From positions 117,035,908-117,099,907 of the forward strand of contig OX352763.1 in assembly GCA_947095585.1 (NCBI GenBank): a stretch of 64,000 nt of DNA, in the 5' to 3' direction. Position 1 is the stretch's first letter. Each line of letters starts with the position of its first letter. A model generated the notes under the pieces. That model did not search any database. It saw only the letters and a program-made list of their open reading frames with translations, and was not told the origin of the DNA. Shown in pieces: positions 21,801 to 32,754 of this stretch. Both the position numbers and the translations under genes were made by a program. This DNA comes from Nephrocerus scutellatus (Eukaryota > Arthropoda > Insecta > Diptera > Pipunculidae).

Positions 21801-23689
21801 TTATTGTTATAGTTAAGCGTTTATTGTAAGTATAGTAAGATTTTATGGAAATAAAAGCCCTACGTCTAAAAACTGAAACACCGACTATTGTTTTTAATTT
21901 GTAACACTCAGCAAAGAAGAACCCATGTAAAGTGAGAGTCACGTCAAAATAATATTATTTTTCATCATAAACGCTCTTGGAATACATTCTTCACTTTGTT
22001 ACAATTACAAGTTTGGTAAAACCCTATTAACAAAAGCTTATGTCAGTCCAAAGATGTGTATCGACGTGCTGTGTGTACTTTTATCTGTCTTAAAGCTTCT
22101 TAAAGCCATTGAAATATCTCTCCCAAACTCGTAAGCATTACTCAAAACCTTTCAAATTAATTAACTAAATTCTACTCTGCAAGACAAATCCAAATTGTTG
22201 GTAACTATTGAAATTAGCAGAAACTTTCAAGTATGTTTTGGATGCAGCCAATATGTTTCGAAATGGTATATCGCTTACGACCCGGTTGGGATAGTTGTTG
22301 TTTTAACACAAAATACCCTATAAAGTGCACGCTTCTATTAAATTATTTATAATTTTGTAATTTCAGCAAATTACTTCCCTAAATTGTCCACCCACCAACA
22401 ATGATGCAAGCGTGTAAGTCCACCAACCACCAACAAACATCGGGCTGTATAGTGGTGCATCATAAGGAGCAGAAAATGCACTGGCGAAACGAAGCAGTAA
22501 ACTTTTATGGTGCCGTAGAAGAGGAAACATTTTAAACTTCTTTGGGAATTTTATGGTCGACCTCGACCGACACACACAAGGGTTCTAACGCCATCCGTAA
22601 TAAAACCGGAAATTTGTCATTTTATTGAATTTAAATCCATGGAGGTGATGATGATGCTGGTGGTGATGATGATGATGATGATGAACGATGTTGAGCAGTT
22701 TTATCTTCAACGTCTTGAATACGTGTAAAGTATGCAGGATAAACGACCATAATGACGATGATGAAGAAAAATAACGCAAGCTGTCAACCACCCTCCACCC
22801 ACATATGTTTTGGTGTAAAACGCGACTAAGAAATGTCTGTCATCCATTTGCATAATAGTTTTCTACAACACTGATCCCCAACTTATCTCACTTGGCACTT
22901 CGAGACTATATTTTCGGGTATGCATTTCCATCATGTAATGGACAAAAAAGGACAAAAAGTAGCGGAATAAATTGCATTGCATCGCAAACAAATGAGGAAT
23001 TTGCTTTCAAAAGAAGGAGGGATGCCCTGCATCAAATTTCATTTAATTTTCCGGTGGTTCGGACATCACTTGGTTTTTCCGTCAAGTTTGCGGGAAAATT
23101 CCTTGCAAACCTTGATGTGTGTGTGTGTGTGTGTTCGCCCTTGTGCATCCTGTGCAAAAATATTTCCAATTGAATTTGTGTTGATTCAGCGTCGCCGTCG
23201 CCGTCGCCGTTTACCACCAGATCCGTACTATGAGTTAATGATACTCGTCGACGAGTACGAGAACACTCAAAAGTTGCTCCTGCATGAAAATAAATTTTTC
23301 TGATGAAATTAATGTGCGACTGAAATGTCGTCGTGAGGCGCCCCCCCCCCCCCCCCGATGGTGGTGAATGTGAATGGTGATTTAATTGAAATGTTTACTG
23401 ACTGATAGATGTGATTTCCATGATTGATTTTCGATTCAAAATTATTCAGTGTGATGTGAGAATTGGATTGACAACGGAAGAACGGAGAGAATCGGACGTA
23501 AATTGCGGGTAAGTGATGGTATCATTAACTGCATTGATTCATATATCGGTGGATTATTCATTACAATAAGTATTCATATCTTACAAAAATAAGTTTTACA
23601 TTAACGTTTGCCATTTTACATTTAAATTAGAGGTACATGTATGTTTTAGGTTACTCTTTTATGAAAAATGTTTGGGTCAATAAGTGGTG
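21801..23689. other. Intergenic DNA with several microsatellites
   Basis: No gene recognised. Holds a (GAT)n tract (about 22645-22683), (TG)n at about 23118-23133, three CGTCGC-type units at 23190-23211, a perfect 16-bp palindrome at 23242-23257 and a run of 16 C at 23341-23356. An open frame ending in an Arg-rich stretch (22977-23303) is created by the CGTCGC repeat. Confidence 0.5.
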
Positions 23690-24015
23690 GGAGTATTAAG
23701 TTATCCATATGTTTTGCGTATCTTTACGTTTTAAACGCTTAGAGTATCGACCATTAAGCAAGTTACTTGTTAAAGCGTTGTCTTCTTCCCTCCTGGGCAG
23801 TGGAAACTTCGAGGTCTCTGTGGATTTTGGTGTTGTTTACAAGCCACGGTGGTCTAGTTACGTTTCTTAGAATTGTTGATTGTACTCGTTGTATTTTTTC
23901 CATGCTCGAGAAAGCAGAAGTATCCCATAGATGAATACCATAATACGAAATTGGTTTTAGGATTTATTTATATAGCAATGCCTTACAATCCAGGCTTAGC
24001 TGTGAAGTTTTACTT
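23690..24015 (-). mobile_element. Jockey-like LINE C-terminal remnant
   Basis: The minus strand reads YKSILKPISYYGIHLWDTSA, IEKIQRVQ-like (as MEKIQRVQSTILRNVTRPPW), then TKIHRDLEV. This 'W(Y)G.QLWG.......IEKIQR.QSKILR' signature is the post-RT region of Jockey elements. Confidence 0.8.
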
Positions 24016-24019
24016 AGTA

Positions 24020-24330
24020 GCCAATACATTTCATCATCATCATATTTGGCTCGACAACCGGGGTTTAGGTGTATGCCTACACCCTGGGTGTTCTGGTCAA
24101 CGCCATACTTCCAGCGTAGGCTTGCCCGGCCTCGCTGTCGTGTTCCATAAATCAAAGGACTTTCCGAGCAGGATCCTCTTCGCTCATGGGAGCTAGGTGT
24201 CCTGCCCACCGGAACCTAGCGAGCTTAATTCTTTTCAAGATGTCGACATCGCTCGTAGATCTCCATATTATAGAGTCTCCGGAGTCGTACTTCCCCTTAA
24301 CACCATCTCTCAGAGAATCTGGATGGTTTG
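24020..24330 (-). mobile_element. RTE-like LINE 3' end with ATG-type tail
   Basis: The minus strand reads DVDILKRIKLARFRWAGHLA, MSEEDPARKVL, then YGTRQRGRASLRW in another frame, the C-terminal signature of the RTE-like family here. It ends in a short (ATG)n tail, seen on the plus strand as 'catcatcatca' at about 24030. The plus copy at 45090-46858 ends with the same 'atgatgatgga' tail. Confidence 0.85.
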
Positions 24331-24334
24331 CTAC

Positions 24335-25240
24335 TAGACCATACGGGCACTGTAATATACTGCAGAAAGTACCTGAGTTTTCTACCAGAGAAAACTGAAA
24401 GGAAGGGCCAGTATTGAGGCAATTTGACGTAATAATATTTTCTGACGGATCCAAGATGAATGATGGAGTCTTTGCAGATATCTTTTCGGATCTGTCAAGG
24501 TGATACAAGCTACCTGATGCAGCTAGCATCTTTCAGGCGGCCATCCTAATAATTAGGGAACCCTGCAGGGCACTAAAGCTCGGTAACGCATATATCGGAA
24601 GGGTGATGCATATGTGTTGATCGTCAATCTGCCATAAAGGCGATTCATGCGATCATCCCGATAAAATCGAAACTTGTAAAACAGTGCCAAGAAGAATTGC
24701 TTTGATAAGCCAAATTCTCGACAATACCATAGTGTGGGTAACATAACAAAGTAACATATAGGGAGAGGGGAGGCCAGACGAATTAGCAAAGAAGGGCGTC
24801 ACCATAGACTCCGGTTTAATGAAAAGAGTTAGCTGTCCAATGAGTTCAGTCAAGGAACAAATACTCCCCTTTTTCACAACTAAGGTAGGGAGTAGTCTGA
24901 CAAACTGCGCCATATCAAGAATAGGATGGCCATCATACAACAAAAGGAAAACCACCGAGTTGATATCAAGAACACGAAAGGATATTGGCAGAGTTGTGGC
25001 TATTAGCACGTGTTACTGGCCAGTGGGCAGCCATGCTGCTAAGCTGGGTATACCGCACAACAACCTCTGCAGAAGTTAAAATGAAAGGAAGGAACGAGAA
25101 AGGAACTTCATACACTTTCTCTGCAGTTGTCCGGCCCTAGCAGGGTCAAGATTCCTCACTTTAAGTAAACCATTTTGGATTTGTCTGACGGTTGGAATGT
25201 CATTGTAAAAAGCTTGAATATACGTCTATATACTGTCTCT
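24335..25240 (+). mobile_element. I/LOA-like LINE RNase H domain and zinc tail
   Basis: The plus strand reads FSDGSKMNDGV (first RNase H Asp, as in 'FTDGSK'), a decayed middle, a 'DELAKKGVT' region, SSVKEQILPFF, then TRKDIGRVVAISTCYWPVGS, HAAKLGIPHNNLCRS and LCSCPALAGSRFLTLSKPFW. Four RNase H blocks and the tail are recognisable. Frameshifts at about 24500-24800 and 25080. Fragment of the first domain also at 40110-40245. Confidence 0.85.
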
Positions 25241-26079
25241 ATAAGCTATCAATCTAATTACTTGTCATTTTACCGAAGACTTGCTTGATATTCCCAAAAT
25301 AACCACTCCAACTTTAGCGTCCATTGATAGCCATTAACTCATAGAAATATGACAGCGGCCTATGGAATTTTCATTAAGCAAGGCTGTAGAATAAATCGTA
25401 AGTTAAAAAGAACATCAAGTAAAACTCTCTTACACATCTCCTAATTTACAGAGACTTAAAACTCTCTCTCTCTCTCTTTATATCGTAAATTATTGCGCAA
25501 AATCGCTCTTAAAACTCAGAATGTTAAATTAGAGGGAAACTGTTCAGTTTCTCTTCCTTTTGTGCTCTTTTTCTAATCCCTAAAAATCATATCCTTCCCT
25601 CTACCACCCCATCAACACTTCTTATAAAACGCAAACGCAGTGAAAATAAACTGATGTCATTGTTTGTGTAGCACAACAATGATATCCTTTATATGACTGA
25701 CTCTAGTTCATACTAGGATTGCCAGGAAAATGACTAAAAGGACAGAGACAATTTCTGAAACAGCAAGCGGACATTAAAAGGAGAACGAATGGACGATCAG
25801 ACACATAAGGTGTGTTCCTCATTACTTAATTGCTATATGGAACAAAAATTTTTTTTTAATTCCAATTACCATTACAATTAAGGCATAAATGCAGAGCAGT
25901 CAACTACTTTATGGCTTTGGAAGTCATATTGTTTGTCAAATCGGATGTCATAAGTGCCGAAAGGATTGCATATTTATGCGCTCATTAGTTGAATTGCAAT
26001 ACGAAACAGATGTAGAACAGGTCTTTAATGTATACGTAGTTATACATGTCCTTTAAAAACATAGAAAGCAATGTTATTG
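25241..26079. other. AT-rich DNA, nothing recognised
   Basis: Short (TC)n tract at about 25458-25478. No coding or repeat structure recognised. Confidence 0.5.
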
Positions 26080-26750
26080 CGAAGGATAAATGAGCTTGGT
26101 ACGTTTCTTTTTATTGTATGATAACGTTATACGAGTACGACAACGACCTATTCGAGCCAATAAATATAAAGAAATTAACAAATTCGTAATAAAATTGGTT
26201 GAAAATATCGCTCACATATTGTTAACAACTACTTCAAAGTTTCCACCTTTCAGCAACCCTGAAAAATTACCACGGTAATCCATATTTAAAAAAAAAACGA
26301 ATCCAATCTTTCTTTAACAATTATAGGTCAGTTATCATCTTAACTTGCTTGTCCAAAGTTGTCGAGAATATCTTAGCAAAACAGATACAAGAACATTTGC
26401 GACAAAATGCTCTACTTAGCCATCTTCAGTGGGGATTCAGAAGTGTTCATAGTTCCTCTTCACCAATGGTCGACAGGATTTTGATAAGGGTTATATGATA
26501 CTTTTCTGCCTGCTTGACTTCTCTAAAGCTTTTAAATACGTTTAACCATAATATCTTTGCTGGAAATTGTAACACCTTTTTGGGCTCAGACTCTAAGGCT
26601 TAGAAGGAGTTTTCTTACCAACAGTATGCAAAGAGTTGCCAACGCTGACTTTCGTTCGGCGTTCAGAACTGTCGGGCAAGGTGTTCCACAGGGCTCTATC
26701 TTTGGGCCCATATTGTTTTGCTCTTTTATTAATGATTTGTCTCCATGACA
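26080..26750 (+). mobile_element. LINE reverse transcriptase (fingers to motif B), truncated by another LINE
   Basis: The plus strand reads LSKVVENILAKQIQEHLRQN, LSHLQWGFRSVHSSS, LCLLDFSKAF (motif A) and QRVANADFRSAFRTVGQGVP then QGSIFGPILFCSFINDL (motif B). Reading stops where minus-strand LINE sequence begins at about 26751; the last 160 bp recur after that LINE (27768-27930). Confidence 0.85.
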
Positions 26751-27767
26751 TAACTGGATACTGGAAACTTTCTTTATGTCCTGTATCCCCTTATGGGTCC
26801 TAGGGCCTCTACTACGCCTACGCGCCATCGCGTGCGGTTCCTGGCAATGAGCTTCAGCTCTCTCCAACTCTTCCCCAATTGCCGTGCCTCCTCTTCAACT
26901 GTTCTGCGCCATGTATTTCTCGGACGACCCGTTCTTCTACCATCCTGAGATAACGGGTTCCATTGCATTGCGTAGTTTGCTATGGAACTGTCGCCTTTTC
27001 GGAGTGTATGACCAATCCACTGCCACTTCCGTCGTTGGATGGTTGTGCCTATTGGTTCCTGACACGTTCTCTGGTAAAGATGTTCGTTAGAGATACGGTT
27101 AGGCCAGAAAACCCTTAAGATGTTCCGTAGGCACCTATTTACAAATGTTTGTAATCTTTTTGTGATAGTAGCGGTCACCTTCCAAGTGCTGCACCCATAC
27201 AACAGCACAGATTCAACATTTGAGCGGAACAGTCGCAGCTTGGTGTTTAAGCTGATCGCATTGCTTCGCCATATCATGGACATCATTCCAAACACCGATT
27301 TTGCTTTGCCTATTCGGTTGGCAATGTCCTGTTCGGTTCCACCTTCGGTCGAGACTATACTCCCAAGATATTGGAAACTCTCTACTCCCTCTACCGGATG
27401 TCCAGCAATGTTAACATGAGTAACTGAGTTAGTGCCGAGGTTGATGATTTTGGTTTTGGCAGTATTAATCTTCAAACCCGCAACATTTGCCTCCCTCTCC
27501 ACATTTGTTGTCATTTGGTGCAGCTCCATAATTCTATGTGAGAGTAAACAAACGTCGTCAGCGTAATCCAGATGTTTGAGTTGAGATGTAAGAGTCCAAC
27601 GAATTCCTCCGTTTCCAGTAGATAAAGCTGCGCGAAGTACATCGCTAATCACCAACAAAAAAGGTATCGGCGATAGAATGCAACCTTGTCGTACCCCACT
27701 TAGGATCTCAAAACTGGAAACTTGAACACCTTTTTCGATAAACATATACCACTGTTTTCGATTCAGA
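26751..27767 (-). mobile_element. F52C9.6-like LINE, reverse transcriptase to C-terminus, long open frame
   Basis: The longest credible open frame in the window. The minus strand reads SGVRQGCILSP (motif B), LKHLDYADDVCLLSHR (intact YADD), GLKINTAKTKIINLG, FQYLGSIVSTEGGTEQDI, LLYGCSTWK, RRKWQWIGHTLRKGD and the 'GRRTGRPRNTWRRTVEEEA' C-terminus. This is the LINE family usually annotated as F52C9.6-like. The frame stays open from about 27760 to 26774, so this insertion is younger than its neighbours. It interrupts the plus-strand LINE at 26080-26750. A second copy is at 56889-58735. Confidence 0.9.
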
Positions 27768-27930
27768 CTAAGGGCTCTAAGGCTTAAAAGGAGTTTTCTG
27801 ACAGGATGCGAAGAGTTGCCAACGCTGATTTTTGTTCGGCGTTCTGAACTGTCGAGCAAGGTGTTCCACAGGGCTTTATTTTTGGGCCCATAATGTTTGC
27901 GCTTTCATTAATGATTTTTCTCTTGTATGC
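27768..27930 (+). mobile_element. Second copy of the interrupted LINE segment
   Basis: Direct repeat of about 26587-26749: 'ctctaaggcttaaaaggagt', 'gcgaagagttgccaacgctg', 'aggtgttccacagggcttta' and 'ttgggcccata'. It encodes the same motif B region of the plus-strand RT. Together with the first copy it brackets the minus-strand LINE. Confidence 0.85.
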
Positions 27931-28342
27931 TTTCGTGCGTTGATACATCTATACATAGATATACTCAACCTATTCTTTCGGAAAAACACAAAAACCCTGG
28001 ATGTCCGGCGTGCGTCACCCGAGCGACACACTGTTACAGTTCTTTGGATTTTATGCCCTATCCGCATCTACGAACAATATTCGAGAACGTGAACGGGTCA
28101 GGAGCCTATTAAGACTATAATCAGATGAAGAGAATGACAATGGATTGGTTAAATCCTTCGGCGCGATCAGATTGAAAAACATGGCATGCGATGGACATGC
28201 GATGGAATTCACTTCACTTAAACCATCTGGCAGAAGAGTGGCGAAGAAGGATAGAAGAGCAAGAAGAAGGAAGTTATGGCTCTTTTCAGGACTCCGAGCA
28301 TGATGGCGCGCAGACGTTTTGATGATAATCCCCAATAGAGGC
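27931..28342. other. Unassigned DNA
   Basis: A plus-strand stretch around 28200-28290 reads LAEEWRRRIEEQEEGSYGSF but has stops on both sides and no recognised family. Otherwise nothing identified. Confidence 0.35.
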
Positions 28343-28590
28343 CATAGAACATAAGGAAGGATAGAAGAAGGAAAGAAAAGAAGAAAGGAAAGAATAAATG
28401 AAATAAGGAAGGAATGAAGAGAAAAAAAAAGGGAAGAAAACAACAAAGAAGAAAGAAAATAACAAAGGAAAGAATGAAGCAAGGAAGGAAGGAAACAATG
28501 AAACAAAGAAAAAAGAAACGAAGGAATGAAAGAAGAAAGGAAGCAAGAAAAACAGGAAGGTAAGAAAGTAGGAAGGAAAAGCGATCTTCT
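28343..28590 (+). repeat. Polypurine (GAA/GGAA) tract
   Basis: About 245 bp almost purely A and G on the plus strand ('aaggaaggatagaagaagga', 'agaaagaaaataacaaagga'), with only scattered T and C. It accounts for the Phe/Leu/Ser/Pro-rich minus-strand open frames here, which are not genes. Confidence 0.9.
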
Positions 28591-29660
28591 CGAATAATTC
28601 CAACCTTTCCGAACATGCACACTCGAATGAATTCTGATACGCCTTGGTAAACTGATAAGCATTAACCCAAATAAGGATTAAGAGCAAAATTTTTAACTTT
28701 CGCTGAAATCACTAAATTTTTCATGGAACGTTGCATAAAATAAAATAAAAACATAAAAACAAAAAAAACCTTGTATCAGTTATTGTTTTCACCTTTTGGT
28801 TTGAATGCTGGCAGAGTAGCTCGACGAAGTGGAAAAAGCGTCTCCTTGAAATGTAAACTTTAGCCATCCTCAGCATAAGCGTAGGTCGTGCGATCCATTG
28901 AAGTGAAAAAATTCTTTGAAAGACCGAAAATGGTTGCCATTCCGCTTCAGTGTATAAAAAAGTAGAAGAAGAAACTCAACCATGCCAAATGTAATTCCTC
29001 AAGTTGCATTTTAAAAAGTACGCCTATAGAAATTGCCTGGTTTTCTGTCTAACTGACTGTGCATGTATATGTAGAGAGGTAAGAATAATCTCCGCAATAT
29101 ATTTATAAAAAAAAATCGTTTTTTGCTGCAAACAAATTTACATTTTTAGTGCTATTTGGGCACATTTGGGGTTTATGTACTTTCCCTCTTTACTTTTACG
29201 TTCTACATGTGGAAGAAAAGTCTTTTGACGCTAAAAACTAAAAGAAAAAACACATGAATGAATGGTTTTCTTGGCTATTTTGGAATTTAAATGCCTCATC
29301 CAATTTCGTATAAACGTTCCATGAGTACAAAAAGGCACAATGATAAAGAAATGCAAAAGAGATGGTTGCGATGTACCGGATTTTTAATATAACTAACTAA
29401 ATGGATGCTGTACAGTTGGATGGTAAATTCAATTTTTTATTAGGAACGTATGTATGTATTTAGCTAATGTGCAAAAAAATTTGAAAAAATGGTTCCGATG
29501 TTATGTGAGGTTTTGCTTTTCCTTTTTTTTGTTTTGTATAACATGATGGTGGCTGAGTTTACATATGTCCGTCACTGTTTACTATATACATATGTTAATA
29601 AAAGGTTAATCCTCTGGGAGAGGAAGGACAGGCGCAAAAGAGTACATATTGCCAAGAAAA
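28591..29660. other. AT-rich DNA, nothing recognised
   Basis: No recognised gene or repeat in this interval. Confidence 0.5.
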
Positions 29661-29667
29661 AGACAGT

Positions 29668-29727
29668 AAGACGGGGAAGGCACCTTTATGAACATTTAGA
29701 AGCTCATAAAGGTGCTCTTCCCGTCTT
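29668..29727 (+). repeat. Strong short hairpin (24-bp stem, 12-nt loop)
   Basis: Arm 29668-29691 begins 'aagacggggaaggcaccttt' and arm 29704-29727 ends 'cttcccgtctt'. As RNA it forms 21 Watson-Crick and 2 G-U pairs with one A-C mismatch over 24 positions, closed by the loop 'acatttagaagc'. The flanks 'aagaaaaag' and 'ttcctctt' could extend the stem past a bulge. Size and shape are compatible with a small-RNA precursor or a relic of a palindromic element; function is unknown. Confidence 0.75.
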
Positions 29728-29729
29728 TT

Positions 29730-30320
29730 CCTCTTGTTGAATAAGGAATTTCTAAGCAACGAAGAAGTTAGCTGAGCGCTTAATCAGTTTAAAAACAAAA
29801 AAAACTTCGGGATCACACAGCCCCCCAGCGGGATTGATAATATTTTTTTGGCCCGTACCAGCCAATTCGCCAAAATATTAAAAGGATCGTCTCAACTCAT
29901 GCAGGCAGTCACGGAGGCATTTGTTTGCTGGCAAACAAAGTAACTACGCCGCAAACCCTATGTCTAATATTTTTCCCTTTTTTACCGAGCGTCCATTCCA
30001 TTCGCAGTATTCCAAATATACTCCAATTGCGCTTTAGGTTATTGCTGCCGCTTAAAACGTAGTGTCCGCCGTCCATACGACTGACAATGAGCCATGACAT
30101 GATATGAGCCATAACAAGTTCCATTATGTAGGCAATTTCTCTTGATCATAAAATTCCCAAGCTTTTCTTGAAATTTCTTAGTGATTACCCACAGAAATGT
30201 TGGTACTAATCAGGGACGTTTTTCCTCAAACAAAATTATTTCTCGAGATAACCAACCTAGCTGATTATCCAAACTTTGTGTGTTCACACCGAACACAAAT
30301 ACATATCACTCCGTTTCGTT
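29730..30320. other. Unassigned DNA
   Basis: No recognised gene or repeat, apart from the degenerate start of the following minisatellite near 30300. Confidence 0.4.
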
Positions 30321-30324
30321 TATA

Positions 30325-31240
30325 TACAGTGTGCTGGTGTTAAAGTAGCTGACTCCACATTTGTAGGTTAAGTTCGCTTCAATTGCCAATAGTGTGGTAG
30401 TGCTTTTGAGCGAGCCTCACCTGATAGAAATTTTCTCGGTTCTTTGTTTGCCTAAGGTCTGCTGGTGCTTCCGAACGAACATTAACACTTATAGACATTC
30501 ACTCCCTTTCTCCAATTGCCTACAGTTTTTGGTGCTGGTGCTTTCGAGCGGACCTTCACCCTCATAGATATTTACACCGTTTGCCCATAGTGTGCTGGTG
30601 CTTTCAAGCGTACCTTTACACTCATAGACATTCATTCCATATCTCCGTTTGCTTCTAGTGTGCTGGTGCTTGTCGAGCGGACCTTCACACTCATAGATAT
30701 TTACACCGTTCTTCGTTTGCCTATTGTGTGATGGTTCCTTTGAGCAGACCTTTACTCTCATAGACATTCATTCCCTTTCTCCGATTGACTACAGTGATCT
30801 GGTCCTTTACAAGCTGACATCCACACTCATAGATACTAACTCCGTTATTCGTTGGCCTATAAGTGTGCTGGTGCTTTCGAGCAGACCTTTACACTCATAG
30901 ACATTCATTCCGTTTCTCCGTTTGCTTATAGTTTGCTGGTGCTTTCGAGCAGACCTTTACACTCATAGACATTCATTCCGTTTTTTCCGTTTGCTTCTAG
31001 TGTGCTGGTGCTTTCGAGCAGATATTTATACTCATAGACATTCATTCCGTTTCTCAGTTTGCTTCTAGTGTGCTGGTGCTTTCGAGCATAGACATTCATG
31101 CTCGACTCATAGACATTCATTACGATTTTCCGTTTGCTTCTAGTGGCTGGTGCTTTCGAGCCGATCCTTACTCTATTAAACATTCATTCCGTTTCTCCAT
31201 TTGCTTCTATCGTGTTGGGTGCTTTCGAGCACAAGTACAA
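30325..31240 (+). repeat. ~68-bp minisatellite, about 13 copies
   Basis: Units share 'gctggtgctttcgagc', 'ctcatagacattcattccgt' and 'ctccgtttgcttctagtgt'. GCTGGTG-type anchors at 30534, 30594, 30662, 30730, 30796, 30867, 30935, 31004, 31072 and 31146 give spacings of 60-74, most often 68. Units before 30530 are strongly diverged. The minus strand gives short repetitive peptides (GMNVYECKG...) but 68 is not a multiple of three and frames break, so coding is unlikely. Confidence 0.95.
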
Positions 31241-31249
31241 GTATTATTA

Positions 31250-31930
31250 TAAGTAACTAGCTGATAGCTCCGGCGTTACCCGGTACGCGCTGACCCACCC
31301 CATTCCACAAAAAACACCACCAAGACCCACTCAACACTCATGAAATGCTGAGATATAAACTCGTTACAGACAAACATAAATATCTCTACTCTAACGCTAT
31401 ATACCGGGTCCAAAAAAGAGATAAACTTCTCTTAGCACCAAAATAACTTATGGTGTTAATATGGTTTCGATACATCCAGTGGTTTAGACGTGATGATGTC
31501 TTGATTTCAGCGCCACCTACTGGGTCCAAAAACATAAACTTATCGGAGTACCAAACGAACATATGGTATAAATATGGCTTTGTTACGAAGGTTTTTATAC
31601 ATTTAAAATACACATTTTTAAAAATAGACCTACCGGACTAAAAAAAGAAATAGACATTTAGGATCACCAACCAAACATAAGATGTAAATTTGTCTAGTTG
31701 CTTTGGTGTTATGCTCTAAAACACATATTCAACAATATCTCCACTCCAGCGCCACCTACCGGGTCAAGCAAAAACATAAACTTATCGGAGTACCAAGCGA
31801 ACATAGGGTGTACATATGGCTTTAATACATTCTGTGGTTTAAATGTATAAATGACTCATTAACAAAATTGACTAGAAGTGGGCTTATGTAATTTATGGTA
31901 TATTTATCTACCCCTACAGCGGCATTTTGG
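31250..31930 (-). repeat. Helitron-like repeats with AGCGCCACCTAC cores
   Basis: Starts 'aactagctgatagctccggc', resembling the ends of Helitron-type insect elements. Contains 'agcgccacctac' twice (about 31509 and 31749), each followed by 'cataaacttatcggagtacc', i.e. an internal direct duplication of ~240 bp (31490-31590 and 31730-31830). The complement of the core is found at 20965-21315. Confidence 0.5.
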
Positions 31931-32657
31931 ATTACATTTCTTATTTCCCATTTATATAAGCAAAACCATTAACATGAGGCTTTTTAAAACTTCCACTGGT
32001 AATATTAGTAACATTTAGATTTTTTAAACTCAAACTTCGAATCGAACATTTGATTAAACTGAGAACTGACTAGACGAAAAAATAAATAAAGTCATAATAC
32101 CGGAATTCACCGCCTGCTAATGTTTGCAGCAGATAGCATTCTCTACCGAACAAACAATCACTAATTAATTAAGTGTTTGTAGTATTATACCAACACATGA
32201 CATACATAAAGCTCTGTGTATAAAGCCGACATTTGCAATACTTAGTTCTCTTTGTAAATACGAATCCTTAATTAGTTGTGTATTGCAGTTATAGTGCAAC
32301 TCGTCAACTATTCATCTATTGACAACACAGCTTATGAAACTTTCAATTGCTGTGTTTGAGAATTACTAGTCCTAACAAAAGAGAAATCAAACAAAGAGAA
32401 ATTACCAATTCGGGAAGAATAAAAACTTTAAAGAGAAGGCCATTTCCAATGGAATAGTTGGAACTTGGAATTCTAATATTTTCATTTGAACTAACAACGA
32501 TGTGATAAAACGAAAAGAGAAATTTGAATTTCCAAGAATTTCTAAGAACTTCCAAGAGATTTCACTTAAGGGTTCTCTTGTGAATTAAAACAAACATTTA
32601 TTTTGAAATATATTTTTTATTTATAAATGGTGTACATTTTCATTTATTAACTATGTA
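31931..32657. other. AT-rich DNA, nothing recognised
   Basis: No gene or repeat family recognised. Confidence 0.5.
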
Positions 32658-32745
32658 GCTATTCTGGTCGCTTCTACTACCAGCGGTGCTCAAGAGAAAT
32701 AACCAGCTGCATGTCACCTCTCCTTGGAATGCCTGTGGCTGAGTG
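32658..32745 (+). mobile_element. Jockey-like LINE C-terminal scrap
   Basis: 'gcggtgctcaagagaaataa' and 'cagctgcatgtcacctctcc' match 14940-14985 and 56650-56695 in the C-terminal coding part of the Jockey-like family. It ends where the GTCTTGAGG array begins. Confidence 0.7.
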
Positions 32746-32754
32746 CCTTTCTGT

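Noticed and set aside
22585..22791. Open frame with a His run
   Set aside because: Created by a GAT microsatellite read on the minus strand.
22977..23303. Open frame with seven Arg in a row
   Set aside because: The run is the CGTCGC microsatellite; no domain on either side.
26774..27859. The whole 361-codon minus-strand frame as one protein
   Set aside because: Its first ~35 codons are antisense to a neighbouring LINE; only the part from about 27760 down is LINE coding sequence.
28218..28687. Phe/Ser/Leu-rich minus-strand frames up to 203 codons
   Set aside because: Reverse complement of a polypurine tract; three overlapping frames with the same composition.
30489..31183. Minus-strand peptides with repeated NVYECKG
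   Set aside because: Lie in a ~68-bp minisatellite whose period is not divisible by three; frames break between units.
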